Source: Klebsormidium nitens
Lineage: Eukaryota > Streptophyta > Klebsormidiophyceae > Klebsormidiales > Klebsormidiaceae
Length of the DNA stretch: 64,000 nucleotides
NCBI GenBank assembly: GCA_000708835.1
Contig: DF237102.1
Location: 8,044 to 72,043 of the forward strand
Direction of reading: 5' to 3'
Shown piece by piece: positions 46,377 through 57,494 of the stretch; within the stretch, counting starts at the first letter, position 1, and each line of letters opens with the position of its first letter. Position numbers and translations under genes: made by a program. The notes beneath the pieces were generated by a model. The model worked only from the letters and a program-made list of their open reading frames with translations, had not been told where the DNA came from and did no database searches.

Positions 46377-49044
46377 CTAGGCCCCAAACATCGAAAGCGT
46401 CTTCATCGCCAGGAAGAAGTCCGTGTCATAGCTTATTGACGAAGGCCTTGCTACCTGCACCCGGTTCCCCGTCCAGACGCTTATTTTCTTGGCCGCCTCA
46501 TTCTGCATAATCAGCACCCGGCGCCCCTCTACCGATTCCACGGGCCGCAGCATCCCGTCGATCGGGGCTGGCAACCGGTACAGGATGACGTAACCATCGT
46601 CATCCGTGACGATGTCACCCTCGCCCAGCACGCCGTGGTGCGGCTTCACCGTCAGGTGGAGCAGCGCGGCGACGTCGCCAAGCCGCATCGCGACCTGGCT
46701 GGTCGCCGTCAGGTTCTCCACGCGCGCGCGCGCGAAGAGGCGCCGCAACGTGGCGCTCCCGGACATCGCGGACAGCGCCACGTCAGTGCCGAAGTTGTAG
46801 TGCTTGACGTCCGTCAGTCTGCCGTCGCAGTACATGGGGATCGTGCGCGAATTCGAGGGGGATCCCTCGTACGTCGGCTTGAGCTGCTCCGCGCGCGCGT
46901 CCGCGAGCGGCTGCCGCGGGTTGCAGGTCGCGCACATGCGCCCGCTGCTCTCGCCCACGGCGTGCCACGTAGTGGGGCGCTGTTGGACGATGAGCTCCAT
47001 CGCGCTGCCTTGCATGTACCTGGAGTGAAAGGAGACGTTGAATGGAGCAAAAGGGTGGGGACGGCAAGTCGAAGGAGGCGTTTTCAGTATTGTTCAATTC
47101 GACAGGTATTATCAAGAATCACGAGCCAAATAAGACCGATCTTGAAGGACTTCGAGATCCGCTCCGACTATAAAGTCCCGTTTTCAAGGCCATATGCCCT
47201 TATAAGATTGACGCGGATTGAACATTTATGTCGATAGAGAAGCTCCCTTTCTCAGATCGGCGCTGTGACTCGACCTTCCTTCATGTTCTCATGTATCCAC
47301 AAGTGGTCTGAACATGGGGTCTCGGTTGACTGTGATGTATCAGTTATACGAGAAAAGCGGGAGGGGTCATGACCGAGAAAGCGATCGCAGAAGAAGGTCG
47401 TAGGAGAGACGGCCGCTCAGTTCGGCAGGTGGCTGATTGACTTCATGCCCCTGGAGAACTAGAGCGGCGAGTACTGGGAAAGAAATTCATCGTGACCCAG
47501 CGGAAGAACTGCCGAGGCTGTTACTTCCGGAGGGATGACTCATCGGCGCTTGTGCGGACGGGCAAGATGCTGTGTGGTAAGCACGTCGACGTCACAAACG
47601 AAGAAAGGCGTGTGAACATTTAACCTGGTGACGTCTCTTCCGTTTTGAGACTACAATAGTAAGCGGCGTGGACGACCGACCTCTCTTCGGAAGTCAGAGA
47701 ACATTTGAGGTCTCGTCCGACTATTCAGAGTCTATGTAAGACAGAGGAAGCATCTGACGGCAAAAAAAGACAAGTCGACCGCTTGTCCTGGTTTTCCTTG
47801 CAAGGCATGAGAGTGCAAGGGTTGGGAGACCGCGCAGGCGGCCGCGGCGCCCAATCGGCTTCTGCACAATAGCAGATTCTCAAGCGTTTGAAAATGATCA
47901 TGATAGGCTTTGCTTTTCTGGTGGACTAGCAGCGGTAATATGAAACCAACGATGTCGACGCCGCAATTCGATCGGTTGGCATTTGGTCCCACAAAGAAGG
48001 AAAAAGGTGAGCAGTAAATGGAAAACGTTTGATCGTAGAAGGTGAAGTCAAGCAAACAGCTCGTAGGGGCAAAGGTGGTGTTTCGGTTGAAGGGCACGGA
48101 CACTGCTAAAGCCTTGTCGAGGATACAAGCAGCCTAAGATGACGGCTTTCTTGGTACGTGTTTAGAAGTCCGATCTTATTCTCCACAGGGAAAAGAGAAA
48201 GCGGGGAGAAACAACACACCCTTTGACATCTCGAGAATGAAGACGGTGCACATCTCTGTACTGCGGAACGAAACTCTCCTTATACCGCCTGAAAACAAAT
48301 CGGTGCACGTCGGTACATACCCGAGACAGAAGAACCGCGCCGTGTCATTTACCCACAGGTGCGTATACACAAACAGGCTGGCCTTTGCGCCGCGCCCGGT
48401 TCCCTCCCCATATGCGGCACTGTAGATGACGATTGGGTCCGCGTTCAACGGCCCGACGGTGAGCGTCGTGTCGGACTCCCTCAGAAGAAGGAGCTTGAGT
48501 AGCAACAAGCTCTCCTGGTTGCGGCAGTAAACCTGATTCACATAAATTTTGTCAATATCTGCTCATTCTTGAGGTATCCAAGCGAAATTTAGCGTTTCCA
48601 AGAATCGAATCAGAATGTCCCTTTTCAGGCGCATCCCTTATTGCCATTCTGACTTTGTAAATGATTCTACAGGAGCCACGAACTTCGAAGTTGGTTTTAC
48701 TGCTCAGCCGACCACGGTTTTACCGGTACAAGTACACGATGTACGCGGTTATCAAGGCTTACTGGAATCTGGAAGCAACTCTATCACCAACTTTTGAAAA
48801 GAAAAAACGGTAAACCTGCCATGTTCCGTATGAAATATTCGGCCAGACTCACCTTATACCAGTATCCTTTTACGTTGCTCTCTTCCGCCGGAACGGGTCC
48901 GAAGCTCGACGGATTTCCGTCCGCGGGCAGCGCGGAGGCGAGGTTCAGCGCGAGCCGTAGCAGGCGCTCGCGCTCGCGCCGCAGCAGGGCCTCGCTCGTC
49001 TCGGTGAAGATGGTGGAAAAGGTCCACGTGAAACTAGTCGCCAT
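46377..49044 (-). CDS. Uncharacterised protein, three exons
   Basis: Three minus-strand exons join in phase: 49044-48853, 48532-48321 and 47019-46377, giving 348 residues with GT/AG borders. The start is MATSFTWTFSTIF. A strong acceptor (TTTCTCCGTCACAG) lies 15 nt before that ATG, so an upstream exon may exist and this may be an internal Met. Visible features are a basic helix (LLRRERERLLRLAL, about residues 21-34), a Leu-rich helix (LLLLKLLLLRESD) and a CxxC (CATC) near residue 160. A beta-rich C-terminal half carries HHGVLGEGDIVTDDDGYVI and IDGMLRPVESVEGRRV. The order loosely recalls extracytoplasmic sensor (Cache-like) domains, but I cannot name a family and infer no function. It converges on the giant gene. 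Confidence 0.65.
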
Positions 49045-49059
49045 CAGTGAGGGGCGGAC

Positions 49060-52000
49060 CTGTGACGGAGAAACAACTAGTTCAGAATACCTCTCTTACA
49101 TCATACGAATCTTTTTCACCCGCGGGCAGCTCCTTTGGAGTAAAGCGGAGTATTCTTGAAAACCCTAGGATTCCCTATTCGAACGATCGGTTATAGATGT
49201 TGGGCAGCAAAGTACTGAACGGAAAGGAGAAGAAGGGCGTATGAATTTGCGACAAGTAAAGTTGCAAGAAAATTGTGGTCGGCCGATTTAGGAAGGGAAT
49301 ATGGAACAACGAACGGTAGGGATGTTTGGACAATTCGAGTTTTCGATACCCAATATTTGAGAGCGACAAGGTGTGACTTTGAATTGGACCTCCTTGAGAG
49401 AGGAGTTCACAAATGTGAACTTTCGCAAAAGATGGGTGAAAAAGCTCAAAGTAAGAGTGAATAAGAAGTGGAAGGATGTAAAACTCAGTGGTGTATTACA
49501 GGAACAAAAGAGACAGACCTAGATTATGGACTCGTCTGTCAAAGCAAAGCGACCTCTTGAAGAGACACAGGACGGGGATATTCGAATGGATTTCATCAAG
49601 CAAGGCTTCTGGCAAGAAGGCGATAAAGGACTTATGTGCGGCAGCCCATCTTCTCTCCGTTCTGCCAAATATGGAGCACCTGAGCATGACTTTGGATTCT
49701 TGACAGTACTTTAAGAATGACGATTGAGAGCTTGCCAGTGTACTCAAGGGAGGGTACATGTGCCAGTTGAACGTTTTCAAGATATGCAGTATCCTTCCAA
49801 AAACTCTTCTCTTGGATGGCGAATGACAGACTGGTGGAATGAAATCATTTTCAAACCAACCCAGAAAAGAGTAGAGATTGTTCCTTGCATCAGGGGGGAG
49901 GATTGCTACAGAGCCTTCTAACTTAATCGTAAGAGGGGATTTGAGCCTGAGGTGCTCACATTGGTTTGTTACGAAGAACTGATCGCTTTTGAGTAGCGCG
50001 AAATTGGATTCTGATATTGAATGCATCAGAAGCATTGGAAGATACTAGGTTGCGCACAAGACACAAACGCTCAGGGGTTTTATCACCTTGGAATATGGCT
50101 GCCTTGTCGCAAGCATTGGAATGCGGTTGGGATAGGAGAAGACATGAGGACTTTTCAATCAAGAGGAGTTCGTATATATAGAAGCTACGATACGCAAGGG
50201 GCCCCTTAAAGATGCAACCAGACCCAGGGGGCCTTCCCCGCAGGATGATATAGCTGGCAAGGACAGGACGTTTTGCAAGCCAGACACTGGACAAGTCTAC
50301 CACCTGGCAGTATTCAATCCAGAAAATCAATGAATAGTGGATCCAATTTTGACTAGCTCTGGCGCCTTTGAAAGCTGGCAAGCTCTGGTCCTAATGAACA
50401 TACGCGGTGCGTAACATATCACATCACTCTACTCCTACGACACTGCAGCTTCTAAGCGCAATGACACAAAATTTAAGTCACAAAAACCCATTGCAGACTG
50501 AACTGTCCATTAAGTGAAGACATTGTCTCTGCTGACTATTTGTAAAAGCTGCACCAGCCGGAGCGCCCTGTAGCCCAAGGATAGTTCACTTAGAAACTGG
50601 GAGTGACCTTATCTTAGCATTGGATCAACAAGAATTGGGCAGATAGCTGATGGCATGGCCATGGATCAGGTATGCTAGCTTCATAGCAGTTCTCTTTGGC
50701 ATTTGCAATTGGGTTGTGACAGCGTTGAATGACAGCAAATGGGCTCATCATCTGATGGACGAGGTAGAGGCAATTGGGGCTTGAAGACCCAGCATCACCC
50801 CAGATCTCCTTGTTGGCAGTCTGAGCACTCCCCGCCCTTTTGAAATTTACCAGCAAAGAGTGAAATAGTGCATCCTGCCTACAATTGCTCAACACTTATG
50901 AAGCCGTTAAAGAACACCCCGATAGCCGCTTTGTGTAGAAAGCAAGAGCTTCCAGCAAGAATTGCCAATTCCCGCTTACGAAAAGTAACATCGAGAGAAA
51001 CCAACCATTGGGAGCAGGCAGATACAGCTCTCTCAGCATTCCACTTACCTTCAAGCAAGTCAGTGAAGATCGCCTCCGCTCAATCCCCTTGCACTAGCGC
51101 AATGCTGCACCCCCGGCTCTGTGTTGCTTTCTCCAGCTAACCACTTGTTGTTGAGCAGGCGCGGATGGGGGCGACCACAACAAGGCTCAGTCCCTTGCAC
51201 ACAGTGCTGGGGGCGAACTATCGTAGTGTTGTTCCTTCTATTCCATTCTTTCAGCTAGCGTGGTTTCTCCCACTAATTCTTTCTTTTAGCTGGTGTGGTT
51301 TTCTCTACCATCACGTCTTTCGTTGCGCTAGCGTGATTTTTCTTCCTATTTCTTTGACGTCTTAGCTAGCGTGATATCTCCGTCTAATATCTCGTCCTTC
51401 TGGCTTTGCTTCTTGTTTGCAACTCACAATTGGGCGGACGCTCTTCTGCAATAGGGAAACTTCTGCGCAGCTTACACGAATCTGACGGCCACTGCCAGCT
51501 GGCACAATTACCAAGTCAAAGTGCAAAGCTGGGCAATAGCTCTAGCAAATGTCCAGCATCCTTGACGATTACGGTAACCATACTATATTCTACCCTCTTT
51601 TCGGCCGCATCAATTTCCAACCTGCAGATTGAGCTGGGTTTAGTGTACCTGTGCTGGGTTACCAACAGAAGCGCGGTGCGTGTCAATGGACCTCAGACCC
51701 ATTGAAAGGACGTTAATGCCCGGGAATTCCATCAGATTCCCGGCCTGCGATTGCTGACTCAGCGAGCCACTTGAACCAGGCGCGCGCTTCATGCAAACCA
51801 GCCAGTTAACCCGCGTTTTTCTCAGGAATGACTCTGCGCCAGGGAACCTCACACCAGACAAGCCTACACCGAAAAGTACAGCTGATAACCTCTACAGCTC
51901 ACCATTCTGCTTGACGCCTTCATAGTATACGCCGCCGCGCATGGTGTGTGAGCTAACCCCGAAATCCAAGAGCTCTCTGCAACTTCGTACGTGTGGGCCA

Positions 52001-55000
52001 GGGCCAGGTACTCGTGTATTTGGTGTACACGCTACAGCCTGACAGGATGCCAATCATTGCTACGCTGGTTGCCAGGGCACGCGCTGTATCGGAGGCCAGA
52101 TGGCAAGCGTTGCGACTTTCTCACAGGCTGGCGTACAATCATGCGCAGCTTCTCGCATGTTGACTTTGGGATGATGCGCAAATACGAAACGCCGCATCGT
52201 CTGCACGGAAGATACTACTGGTGCCTTCCAAATTACGTATAGCTAGCTAGGTACACCGTACCTGCTTCGTAAAGCCAGTCTCACTGCTCCGGACCGGGAT
52301 ACCGGTATGCATGGAGGATTTAGTACCCCCGGTTCATTCCTTATGACCTGGAACAAACGACTTTGCAGCGACTTTGCAACGACTAAGAACACAGGGAGGT
52401 CCCTATGAAAGTAAATGCCCGGCGGATCCGTCGCGATCTTCCGAACTCTCCCAATTGCGAGGCCCATCGAGAAGCCGGACAAGGGGTGTCCCGATTTTAT
52501 GAGACTAGTGTTAAGCTTACTCTACCGGTCATGGACAAACCAAGAACCCTTAAACCTGTACATTCAAGCGCTCCGCAAACTAGTCCCACCCTAACCCCCG
52601 GGATAACGGCAGCCGTCCTCCGGGATTGACCTACTAACATACGCAGAGCTTATTGTTCACACAGTCGGAAGATTATGGGGGATCGCCCGGTTGCCGGGTT
52701 GCCGCGGCGCGTGCAACAAAAGCACACATGACAACATTCCGAAGATGCCGTTCTCGGAATCACGTACAGAATTGAACCTGATGCGCCTGATTCACGAATA
52801 ACTTCAACAAGTAATCACAGTGTGCATTTATTCAAGGAAGTATAAACAACTGTTCGGTCGAGCAGCCAACAGATTATCTCCTGACCTGCCCAAAAATGGC
52901 TTCGGATGGTCATATATTGTCGAGTTTCGTTTGAGTCATCTACTTTTGCAGATAAAATGTTTTTTTTTGCTTCGTAAAGTAAGCTGCTGAAACAATACAT
53001 TGTACGAATACGTTGTTACATGTGGAACTGGCTAATATCCTCACGCTTGTGAAACTTTTTTACCCCACACCAATCATATCAGCTGCCCAGATCACCATAC
53101 ATAAGAAATCAAATATTGGACAACGCTGCAATTGGACAACCTTAATGAATTATTAATGTGTTTTACGGTACCGTATTGGTGTTTCAGGTGCACTCATGTT
53201 TGAGTACAGTTTGCGTACCCGTCGATGTGCCAAACTTCTTTCAAAGTGTGCATATGCCAGGCTTGCCGCCGACCGTGACCAGTGGCCTCTTGGCAGCACA
53301 GAGCAGTCGTCAAGTTTGGCAGGGGCCAAATCTGCTGAGCTGCCTGATCAGGGCTGCGGCAGCTTCCCGGAAATGAAAAACATTGGAATCTGCCAGCTAA
53401 GATCAAATGGGCCTTCCCTCTTTTGCGCACACTAGTTGTGAAGCTGCGGTTTTGCGGATCAGGACGTCTATAAAAGTTTGCAGATTGCATTGCAAACAAA
53501 CTTGCATCCTTGCCCATCTCCTCCTCATCTTTTGTCTTGCCACCCAGCTACCACTTCAGCAAAGCAAACGCAGTTCTGAAGCCAAGGGGGCTCTGCTGAT
53601 AATCTATCTCAAAAGCGGCAGTCTCTGGCTGCCGCAGACGAGTGGGCCAGTGCGCCCCGACATCCCTGACCCGCGCTGGGGACCGCACAGAAACCGCACA
53701 GCATAATCCAATCAAGGCCACTGAAACGCGCCCGACAAGAAGCGGACGAGAGTCTGGGGGGCAGTTGACCTCGTCCCCCCAGCAAGGAAACGTCCACACG
53801 TCAACAAGCCTACTCCACGCCTACTCCAGAAGCCAGGTAAGTGGCATTGGCACTGCCGATTTTCCTTCCAATGCCTTCTTTTTATTTGTCTGGTTTCAAG
53901 CTGATGTCTTGTCAATTGAGCCACTGACGAGCATTCAGTCAGTGTACTACTTTGAAAGATATTAGTTTTGACAGGGTGCTGTTGCCAGTTTGTAACATTT
54001 AATTGCTTCAGGTTGTCAGTATGCTTCCTTCATGAGCTGAAACAACAGCATTCCTGTAACACCTGTTATAGTCACGCAGTGCTGTATTTCTTTGCACCAT
54101 TGTTCAAGGGCCAGCAAATCCTGTGTCACACCATAAAAATGATCGTTGCCTTGCTGGAACGCTATGCCTCCCCATGAAGTGCTGACCCAAAGATTTCAGT
54201 TTCAGGATGTGATTGATCCAATAACAAAGAGTTCCTTGGGGGGAAGAAGTCTTGACTGGTCTTTTGGAGGCCAGCTCAATCTGGGAGCTAGCGGTCAGAA
54301 GGGCCTGGACCCATAAACCCTGCCAATCTGCCAAGATGAACAGAGTCTGTGTCCTTTGGCCGCACAAGAGCGTGCCTTGCACTGGGGATGCTTCCTGGCG
54401 CTTAGTTGGTGCGTCTCACAGGTCTTTTAATCGGTGAATCAGGAGCTCCCTTATGAATAAACAGTGGGCAGAATCTGGGGGGGTTCAGAAAGCTGCTTTC
54501 AGAGACGACTCGTGCGCAGTCAACGAGACAATGAGGACTTTTTTCCCTTTAATTCTGTAGCATTTCTTGCCTCCTACAGCTGTTGAGGAGTTCCAAGCAT
54601 TCACAATAATCTGCAGAGCTTCTTTTTCCCTTCTTGGTCGAGTTTTGAAGGTGTCGCAAGCAGTACCGCAAAATGCATGCAGGAGTAATCAGGGCCATGT
54701 CACATCTCAATGGTCTACAAAGAGTGTACGAGCAGCTTCCTCCCTTTGAATAGACTGCTCTTACTACTAGTCTCATGCAAATCACCTGGATTCATGCTTG
54801 TCCAGTAGGGTTTGAACCAGACCCCCGAGCTCAACCTGAGATCAGTCTCAAGCTTTTGGCCTTCCTCGATACATCCAGCAGAACCCGACTGATTCACCAC
54901 TTTGGGCACCATGTTTTCAAAAATGCTGGCTCTGTAAAAGATCACGAACCGCAGTAATTCCAATCTGCCCTTTCTCTACGCGTTGGCTGGCTTTGAAAGG

Positions 55001-55038
55001 CATGACCCCTCAACTGTATCACAAAACTTCTTTTGCAG
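49060..55038. other. Gene-poor stretch, 6 kb
   Basis: No gene could be supported. A 179-codon minus frame (50035-49496) and several plus frames overlap without domains or matched splice sites. At 51250-51400 a small minisatellite is present: GCTAGCGTG-like cores at 51254, 51289, 51327 and 51365, period about 35-38 bp, in a pyrimidine-rich context. A GTAAGT donor at about 53836 after an open stretch could be a 5' exon of the vWA gene, but no connecting frame was found. Confidence 0.45.
51250..51400. repeat. Minisatellite, four ~37-bp units
   Basis: AGCTAGCGTGGTTT, AGCTGGTGTGGTTT, CGCTAGCGTGATTT and AGCTAGCGTGATAT recur every 35-38 bp, separated by pyrimidine-rich CTTTCTTTT-like spacers. No coding role is seen. 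Confidence 0.6.
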
Positions 55039-55782
55039 GCAGCCATTCCGGCGACCATGGCGACCCAGCTCCAGTTTGCCCAGGTCGCCACGCACAAGCT
55101 CGTTCTCGGGTTCCACCAACAGGGCGCGGGCGATCGGTGCGCGATCGCCAGGTTTGACAACCGGTACTCTCTGGTGCAGTCCTTCACGGGTTCCGAGGAG
55201 AGAGTCCACGCGTCGCTGGCAACCCTAGACGCCAACGGCGGCACGCGCTTCCGCGACTCGATCTGCGACTTCGTGGACTACTTCCGGACGTCCGGGCGGC
55301 GCGACCGCCCGTGGCTCATCATCGTCATCACGGACGGGGACGACAACGGGAGCACGCGGTCCGTTTTCAACGCCGGGCAGTACCTCTTGTCCCGCTTCAA
55401 CCACGAGCAGAATAATTTTATGTTTACCATCGGGGTCGGTGATGACGTGGATAACCGGGCGCTTGAGGCGCTGGCAAAGCAGGGCGGGTACAACCACGTC
55501 GGGCTCGAGTCGTTCGAGCTGTTGGAGGCGCTGTTCCAAATCATCGCGGCGCAGGTGGTGCAGTCAATCACGGGGGTGGTGGGGCAAATTGACGGGAAGA
55601 CGTTCAGTCTGGTTGGAGCAGAGGAGACGCTAGTCCGGCAGGGCATCGACTACGGCTTCCTCATTGACTGCTCTGGTTCGATGGGTTCGATCGTGGGTCG
55701 CTCTAGACAGTCAGTGCGGCCACAGCCGCTGCTGATGGCCCCGCCGCCAGCTCAGCAGCCAGCCTGCTGTTCAATCCTGTAG
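55039..55782 (+). CDS. von Willebrand factor A domain protein, 5' exon(s) missing
   Basis: An open exon follows a strong acceptor (TTCTTTTGCAG, ending 55038) and gives 247 residues to a TAG at 55780-55782. It contains most of a vWA fold: helix 1 and strand 2 (DRCAIARFDN), the MIDAS Thr loop GGTRFRDSI, the strand and Asp loop LIIVITDGDDNGS, and FTIGVGDDVDNRALE. The first MIDAS motif, D-x-S-x-S, should come about 15 residues before this exon and was not found upstream. A perfect one, FLIDCSGSMGS, sits after the domain near residue 215. The protein ends in CCSIL, a CaaX-like box (Leu last, the geranylgeranyl type). A donor GTAAGA overlaps the stop, so the exon could be spliced onward. It may be an incomplete tandem vWA gene or a permuted domain. 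vWA proteins bind partners through a metal ion; the partner is unknown. Confidence 0.6.
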   Translation, partial: AAIPATMATQLQFAQVATHKLVLGFHQQGAGDRCAIARFDNRYSLVQSFTGSEERVHASLATLDANGGTRFRDSICDFVDYFRTSGRRDRPWLIIVITDGDDNGSTRSVFNAGQYLLSRFNHEQNNFMFTIGVGDDVDNRALEALAKQGGYNHVGLESFELLEALFQIIAAQVVQSITGVVGQIDGKTFSLVGAEETLVRQGIDYGFLIDCSGSMGSIVGRSRQSVRPQPLLMAPPPAQQPACCSIL

Positions 55783-57494
55783 TAAGAGCCTCGTGAAGAG
55801 CAAAGCCTTTGTGACGCTTAAGTCTGCAGTGCTGCAATATAAGGAGATATCGACATAAATTCTGGTCAGTCTTTTGAGTTGGGAGGCAGCGTCCACGCAA
55901 ACATGTATATGTAACTTGTTTAGAATCAAGCCAGGTTGATCGGCCTGTGGTCTACATTGGAAAGTCTACAGGGGCGATTGCTTGCATCCTAAATTTAGGC
56001 TTCTAAGGACCTAGGACGGGTGCGGCCGACTTCGGTTGCTTCCATTGCTGAACGGGCACTGTTCGAGAGTGATTTCGGACGCGTGCTTTCATTGTATACT
56101 GTCTGAATCAACCTGATAATATCCACAATCTTTGAATCCATTCCCAGAATATGCGCTCTACCATACGATGGGAAAGAACAGGCAGCGCGGCGGCTTTAGT
56201 AAATGATGCACATGTTCTCACCAGTCCGAGCTGAGTCCTATACTCGAACAGTGTTCGTCGAGTGACGACGGTCTAGATACGACTGGGAAGCACACCACTT
56301 ATCCAAGCTTCAGCTTATAATATTGCTCAATCAAGTGAGGAGGATGACGCATCCGACGCCGTGTGCATCCTTTGGCTTGATGCGGTTGTTGATGAGCTCA
56401 GGGCATACATTTGGTCACAAGGGACTACGTTCTCGACGCGCTCAGCCGAATAGTGTTACATGTACAGAAGGTGGAGCTGCGCAGTGCTTCGAGGGTATAC
56501 AACGCAAGTAAACGGTTGGAAATCACCTCGAAGGGTCACTTCGTGCGTGTCTCAAGATCGTTCGAACACCGTTGTTGCAACTGATGCAGCTTGGACGGTT
56601 GCCAGACTGCAGGCTCAACTAAAATACAATTCGCGGTGAAGCTGTGCCAGTACGTAATGGAGCGCTGCGGCCCACCTCTTCACGGCTCATGGCGATCGTT
56701 GATGCGTGAATCGTCACCAACATTGAACGAACTCCGTCATTCAAATTATTGTAGTTGCGGTAGTTCGCAGCCTACCGTGGTATGTTAGAAACTTTGGTAG
56801 AACATTTGAGTCGTCAACTTTGGCATGGTCGCAACAACCATGATCCTATCTTGGCAATGCACATGTAGGAATCGGAGCATAGATTGATGGCGCGCTCATA
56901 TATCGGATCGAGCTCCAATGCACGGCAGATCGAACGCATCAGCGCATGTATTTGACCAATGATCAGCTTGCTAGATCTTCTCGGCCGCGGCCTTCGTCTG
57001 AAATCATGTGCAGGACTACCCATGTTTTACAAGCGTGGCGCAGCGTCGTCCTCGATCTTTTGAAGAGACGATGGTGAATAAAACCGACTTAGAACCTTGG
57101 CAAATTTAGCCTAAACTGTCGATAATGAGACTATTCAAAGAAAATAGTCTTTAACATGCATGATAAACAATATGGGCAGGCTAAGTGCACTGTAGATCTT
57201 CGTCCTCTGGATTTCAACAAAAAGTTGACACTGCGACTTCCACGTTCGGCCGAGTCTTAGCTGCAGAAAGTCGGACTCGCTTATATGATGCGCGGGCTAA
57301 GTTGGACTCAGGGTGGGGCCCTCTGTTCTGCACGAAACGTTACCCAGTTCTAAGTTTTCTCGTCCGCTTGCTGACCCCTTCGAGTATGTACGGATAGGCC
57401 TGGAACTTTCACAAACAAACTGCTACGCTCAGATTGAGGTATAATGATTGAATCAAACCCGCTACGCTTATATAGCTGTCATCTCACTATGTAC
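55783..57494. other. Intergenic region, 1.7 kb
   Basis: Lies between the vWA gene (+) and the 3' end of the ENOD93-like gene (-). No coding exon with splice support, repeat or RNA gene was recognised. Confidence 0.5.

Noticed and set aside
49496-50035. 179-codon minus frame, with plus-strand LRR-like words (NMEHLSMTL)
   Set aside because: Neither strand gives a continuous domain or splice structure; at best a decayed fragment.
54770-54860. Possible tRNA on the minus strand (B-box-like GGTTCAAACCC)
   Set aside because: No matching A box or cloverleaf stems could be found.
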